64,000 bases of DNA from Flavobacterium sp. CYK-55 (GTDB lineage: Bacteria; Bacteroidota; Bacteroidia; Flavobacteriales; Flavobacteriaceae): NCBI RefSeq assembly GCF_018413465.1, contig NZ_JAHCDK010000004.1, positions 1 to 64,000 on the forward strand. Direction: 5' to 3'. The notes beneath the pieces are model-generated. The model ran no database searches and was not told the DNA's origin. It worked only from the letters and a program-made list of their open reading frames with translations. The position numbers and the translations under genes were made by a program. Numbering within the stretch: position 1 is the stretch's first letter; each line of letters begins with the position of its first letter. Of the stretch, positions 61,101-64,000 are shown piece by piece.

Positions 61101-61139
61101 CGTTACCACACGCTCTTTATACAAGAACATGTGGCAACG
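61101..61139 (-). other. Inverted repeat between the Kazal and sigma genes
   Basis: On the minus strand GTTGCCACATG pairs with CGTGTGGTAAC (9 of 11 exact, two G-U) around a loop containing TTCTTGTATAAAGAG. It follows the Kazal gene stop by about 45 bp and precedes the sigma start by 20 bp. It may be a weak terminator, a leader structure or an operator; the weak T tract argues against a strong terminator. Confidence 0.45.
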
Positions 61140-61183
61140 GGCAACTTAATTTAACTCCTTTTTCAATTATGTATAACAAATAC

Positions 61184-62641
61184 TTACGGACAAGAAATTT
61201 GAATTTGGTTCATAAAAGCCTGTTGACTCATAAAAGTATATGAACCACCGGCGAATGAAACCACAACCGGATAATTCAAAATAGGCATTGGACCAGAATT
61301 CGGATTATAATACTGCAACAACTCACCGTCAGAATTCACTGTATGTACAGATCCTCCGTACTGAACTTGAACAGGATAGGTTATGTTAAAACAACTTCCT
61401 AAAGACTGAACAAAATTAAATGATGCATTGGTACAGGTTACAAAATCATTTGGTGTATAGCCGGCACACTGAGCGTTACAAGCGTTGCTAAAAGTGATTG
61501 TTTGACCTTGACTATCTACTACACAAACCGGGTTGTAATCAGTCGGACAAACACAGCCTCCACAATTTGGTGTAGCCCATTGTTGCGAAGAACTACAACT
61601 GCTGTTAACACCAAAATCAACAGTTAAAAAATCTGCACCGCTGTTGTTCATCATCGGATAATTATCGATTGTTACTGGTAAAGCCGATAGCAAATAAGTT
61701 CCGATAGGCTCATAAGCACTATTGTAAACTACAAAGTGATCTGATGATGCGTTGGCATACGTAAAATTAATCGTCAAAGCATAACCCCCTGCCGGATTAC
61801 AAGCACCAACTGTAGTGGTTAGATTACTGATGATACACTGATTAGAATTACACGGAACCAAATCATTTTGTGTATAACCGGCACACTGTGCAAAACACAT
61901 ATTGCCAAATTCAACGATTGTTCCGTTGGCAGTTAATACACAAACCGGTTCATAATTCTGAGGACAATTGCATGTGCCCTCATTACAATTATTGACCATT
62001 TGATAAAAATCATAGGTACTGTTGAGCACTACAGTTTGATTTTGGTAAATAACCGAAATCGGGAATACCACTTCAACAACTCCGTTAAAACCCGGAGCAT
62101 CGCCAAACTGCATTAACTCTGATTGATTGTTAATCGTCACCACTTGACCATTGTAGGTCAACTGAATCGGATATACCAAATCAAAACAAAAAGTATGTTG
62201 CAAATCTTCAACAAAAGTTGGCACTCCGCATTGCATGATTAGCGCAGTGAGTTCTTGTTCATTGTTGATGGTTTGCAATGCACCACCGCTTTGTACTTCA
62301 AACGGGAACACAACACCTGCCAGAAACATATTAGGCGATTCATTTTGAAGAATGCTTAATAAGCCGTCCAAACTGGCAACTGTAACGGTTGTACCATTGT
62401 TGTACGAAAAAGTCATCGGAAACACAAAATCAAAACACAACATCGCGGTAGCAGGATTGGCCGTGGTTGCATTTTTACCGTGGGTAACGGTGTGCTCCAA
62501 TTTGAGCTTGTTCAAAACTGTTCTCAGAGCTACGCTTTGCTCTGTGGCAGTTTCGCCTTTGATGGCGTTATCATCAGAACACGAGTAAAGTGCTCCGACC
62601 AACAAAACCATCGTTAGTAATAAAAATTTAATCTTTCCCAT
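61184..62641 (-). CDS. Lipoprotein with two Kazal-like modules and six short beta repeats
   Basis: 485 aa from the ATG at 62641; MGKIKFLLLTMVLLVGALYSCSDD is a clear lipoprotein signal (acylated Cys21), and a longer in-frame reading would cross AT-rich spacer. Residues 224-264 and 363-403 are Kazal-like, six cysteines each (CNCPQNYEPVCVL...CFAQCAGYT / CVCPTDYNPVCVV...CNAQCAGYT), the fold of serine-protease inhibitors. Around them lie six repeats of about 30 aa with F/YPxxxxYNGxxxT (69-99, 111-138, 152-179, 192-219, 417-446, 457-484), most ending in an extra Cys. I do not know this architecture. It may inhibit or bind proteases at the cell surface, which is inference. Confidence 0.8.
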   Translation of the reverse strand: MGKIKFLLLTMVLLVGALYSCSDDNAIKGETATEQSVALRTVLNKLKLEHTVTHGKNATTANPATAMLCFDFVFPMTFSYNNGTTVTVASLDGLLSILQNESPNMFLAGVVFPFEVQSGGALQTINNEQELTALIMQCGVPTFVEDLQHTFCFDLVYPIQLTYNGQVVTINNQSELMQFGDAPGFNGVVEVVFPISVIYQNQTVVLNSTYDFYQMVNNCNEGTCNCPQNYEPVCVLTANGTIVEFGNMCFAQCAGYTQNDLVPCNSNQCIISNLTTTVGACNPAGGYALTINFTYANASSDHFVVYNSAYEPIGTYLLSALPVTIDNYPMMNNSGADFLTVDFGVNSSCSSSQQWATPNCGGCVCPTDYNPVCVVDSQGQTITFSNACNAQCAGYTPNDFVTCTNASFNFVQSLGSCFNITYPVQVQYGGSVHTVNSDGELLQYYNPNSGPMPILNYPVVVSFAGGSYTFMSQQAFMNQIQISCP

Positions 62642-62652
62642 AGCAATTTTTT

Positions 62653-62702
62653 TTATAGCGTTTTTTTTATTGAGACAACCCAATGTGTCATCACCCTCCT
62701 TT
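62653..62702 (-). other. Possible upstream mini-ORF with Shine-Dalgarno-like site
   Basis: On the minus strand AAGGAGG (complement of 62696-62702) lies 3 nt before an ATG (62691), beginning a 12-codon ORF (MTHWVVSIKKTL) that stops at 62653, 11 bp before the Kazal lipoprotein start. A strong Shine-Dalgarno is unusual in Bacteroidetes. It may be a leader peptide or chance. Confidence 0.3.
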
Positions 62703-62742
62703 TTTTTGAAACTTTTTTTCATTTTTTTTCTAAACATAAAAA

Positions 62743-62766
62743 AATCCCAACAAATATTGGGATTCA
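62743..62766 (-). terminator. Terminator of the DsbD-like gene
   Basis: AATCCCAA and TTGGGATT (8-bp stem) around CAAATA; on the minus strand a T run follows. It separates the DsbD gene from the Kazal gene. Confidence 0.85.
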
Positions 62767-62770
62767 GAGT

Positions 62771-64000
62771 TTATTTTTGATAGGCCGATAAACCTTTTTT
62801 GAGCCAAGATTCAAAGGTTTCAACATCAACATAACTAATGGTCGGCTGTGTTGGATTTAAATTTTTCTCCTGAGCATCAATCATCACATACATCGGTTGC
62901 GTATTGGTGTGATAACGGCTGATCATAAAATCGGTCCATAGATCGCCAATGGTTTCAATTTGTTCACCGGTATCTTTTGAGATGTGTTGTTCATTTTCCG
63001 GCAATGGTCTTTTATCATCTACAAACAACGAAATCAAAACCACTTGTTCTTTTAAAATAGGTAAAATGCGCGCATCTGACCATACATTGTTTTCCATTTT
63101 ACGGCAATTCACACAAGCAAATCCGGTAAAATCAAGCATAATGGGTTTATTGATTTTTCTGGCATAAGCCATTCCTTTTTCATAATCGTCAAAAACAGTA
63201 ATTCCGTGCGGACCTGATTTGGCACCTTCAGGCAATTCTTGTTGTATGGCCACAGCACCCGAATTACCCAATCCATGTGGGCTTTCGCTGTATTCAAGCG
63301 GTGGCGGGAAAGCATTGATGAGTTTGAGCGGAGCGCCCCATAAGCCCGGAATCAAATAAACAGTAAAAGTCAAAACCAAAATACCCAAAAGCAATCTTCC
63401 AACTGAAATATGCGTGAGCGGACTGTCGTGCGGCGTTGAGATTTTTCCGAAAAGATACAAAGCCAAAACACCAAAAATAGCAATCCAAATGGCCAGAAAA
63501 ACTTCGCGTTCGAGTAAATGCAACTGCAAAACCAAATCGGCATTCGACAAGAATTTAAAGGCCAAAGCCAATTCTAAAAAGCCTAAAAATACTTTTACGG
63601 TATTGAGCCAACCGCCTGATTTAGGCAACGAATTGAGCCAACCCGGAAACATCGCAAACAACATAAACGGCAAGGCCAAAGCCAATGAAAAACCGAGCAT
63701 TCCAACGATCGGGCCAATGCCTCCACGCGAAGCCGCTTCAAAAAGCAAAGTTCCGACGATTGGTCCGGTACATGAAAATGAAACTACCGCCAAAGCCAAA
63801 GCCATAAACAAAATGCCAATGATACCGCCGCGATCAGCCTGACGGTCAACTTTATTGGCCCAAGTATGCGGCAAGACAATTTCAAAGGCGCCCAAGAATG
63901 AGATGGCAAAAACCACCAAAAGAATAAAGAAAATTACATTGAACCAAACATTGGTGGCCAAAGCATTCAGTGCATCTGCCCCAAAAATAGCGGTCACAAG
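62771..64000 (-). CDS. Thiol:disulfide interchange protein DsbD-like, partial (N-terminus beyond window)
   Basis: At least 409 aa visible; the reading frame is open to the window edge, so the start and N-terminal domain are not seen. About eight membrane helices form the CcdA/DsbD transmembrane part (FAISFLGAFEIVLPHTWANKVDRQADRGG, SFSCTGPIVGTLLF). The C-terminal thioredoxin-like domain has the CxxC pair in DFTGFACVNCRKMENNVW. DsbD passes reducing power from cytoplasmic thioredoxin to periplasmic proteins. The CTGP Cys in helix 4-like segment is the membrane shuttle cysteine. Confident of family, not of full length. Confidence 0.9.
   Translation of the reverse strand, partial: LVTAIFGADALNALATNVWFNVIFFILLVVFAISFLGAFEIVLPHTWANKVDRQADRGGIIGILFMALALAVVSFSCTGPIVGTLLFEAASRGGIGPIVGMLGFSLALALPFMLFAMFPGWLNSLPKSGGWLNTVKVFLGFLELALAFKFLSNADLVLQLHLLEREVFLAIWIAIFGVLALYLFGKISTPHDSPLTHISVGRLLLGILVLTFTVYLIPGLWGAPLKLINAFPPPLEYSESPHGLGNSGAVAIQQELPEGAKSGPHGITVFDDYEKGMAYARKINKPIMLDFTGFACVNCRKMENNVWSDARILPILKEQVVLISLFVDDKRPLPENEQHISKDTGEQIETIGDLWTDFMISRYHTNTQPMYVMIDAQEKNLNPTQPTISYVDVETFESWLKKGLSAYQK

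Noticed and set aside
1..64000. tRNA, rRNA, intact insertion sequence or prophage
   Set aside because: I saw no cloverleaf-like sequences, no rRNA segments, no transposase frame and no phage structural genes; the integrase tail is only a fragment.

Overview
The window comes from a Bacteroidota chromosome, almost certainly Flavobacteriaceae and plausibly Flavobacterium. Supporting signs are type IX secretion C-terminal sorting domains on two exported proteins, FecI/FecR/TonB-receptor signalling, a RocD with the cysteine-rich insertion I recall from flavobacterial relatives, DUF2752/CCC-motif and DUF4256 proteins, few Shine-Dalgarno sites, and Bacteroidetes promoters (TTG, about 19 nt, TAnnTTTG). 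I see no rRNA, tRNA, CRISPR array or intact mobile element. The only mobile-DNA trace is a broken tyrosine-recombinase tail near 301-495, beside a Fic gene.

Layout. 1-2.1 kb: recombinase remnant, a 70-aa protein plus Fic protein, then repeat-filled spacer. 2.1-17.8 kb: housekeeping and envelope genes (truA, ABC exporter, two PAP2 phosphatases, lpdA, T9SS cargo, periplasmic GH13, cysteine desulfurase, Smr protein, DUF2752/CCC pair, rocD, DUF1003 and an orphan histidine kinase). 17.8-34.7 kb: one continuous minus-strand block of 16 genes for purine breakdown with its cofactor supply. 35.2-38.4 kb: a two-component system with a repeated promoter motif. 38.5-48.7 kb: acetyltransferases, lipoproteins, a Cys/Met-metabolism PLP enzyme, an extradiol dioxygenase, an outer-membrane receptor and a rhodanese. 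48.8-57.3 kb: MarR/nitroreductase/YceI stress cluster, a PabA/TrpG-type amidotransferase, T9SS cargo, exported C1 peptidase, yaaA and the comM-like ATPase. 57.3-64 kb: sigma/anti-sigma/TonB receptor operon, a Kazal-module lipoprotein and a DsbD cut by the window edge.

The purine block reads as a pathway. GuaD makes xanthine from guanine; XdhA/XdhB with XdhC oxidise hypoxanthine/xanthine to urate; MoaA, MoaC-MoaB, MoaD, MoaE, MoeB-rhodanese and MoeA make the molybdenum cofactor XDH needs; PuuD (membrane urate hydroxylase with cytochrome c tail) oxidises urate; a UraD-HIU hydrolase fusion gives allantoin; AllB and allantoicase give ureidoglycolate and urea. No recognisable ureidoglycolate-processing enzyme, urease or molybdate transporter lies in the window; the last gene, a DUF6986 aldolase-fold protein, is positioned to act at the missing step.

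The most novel signals are non-coding: (i) a structured element present twice (2951-3025 plus, 19206-19311 minus) with compensatory changes between copies; (ii) a 21-bp motif upstream of the sensor-kinase operon and again downstream of its regulator, each 39-40 bp from a -7 box; (iii) paired palindromes over the marR promoter; and (iv) an 82-bp hairpin repeat found at two intergenic sites.
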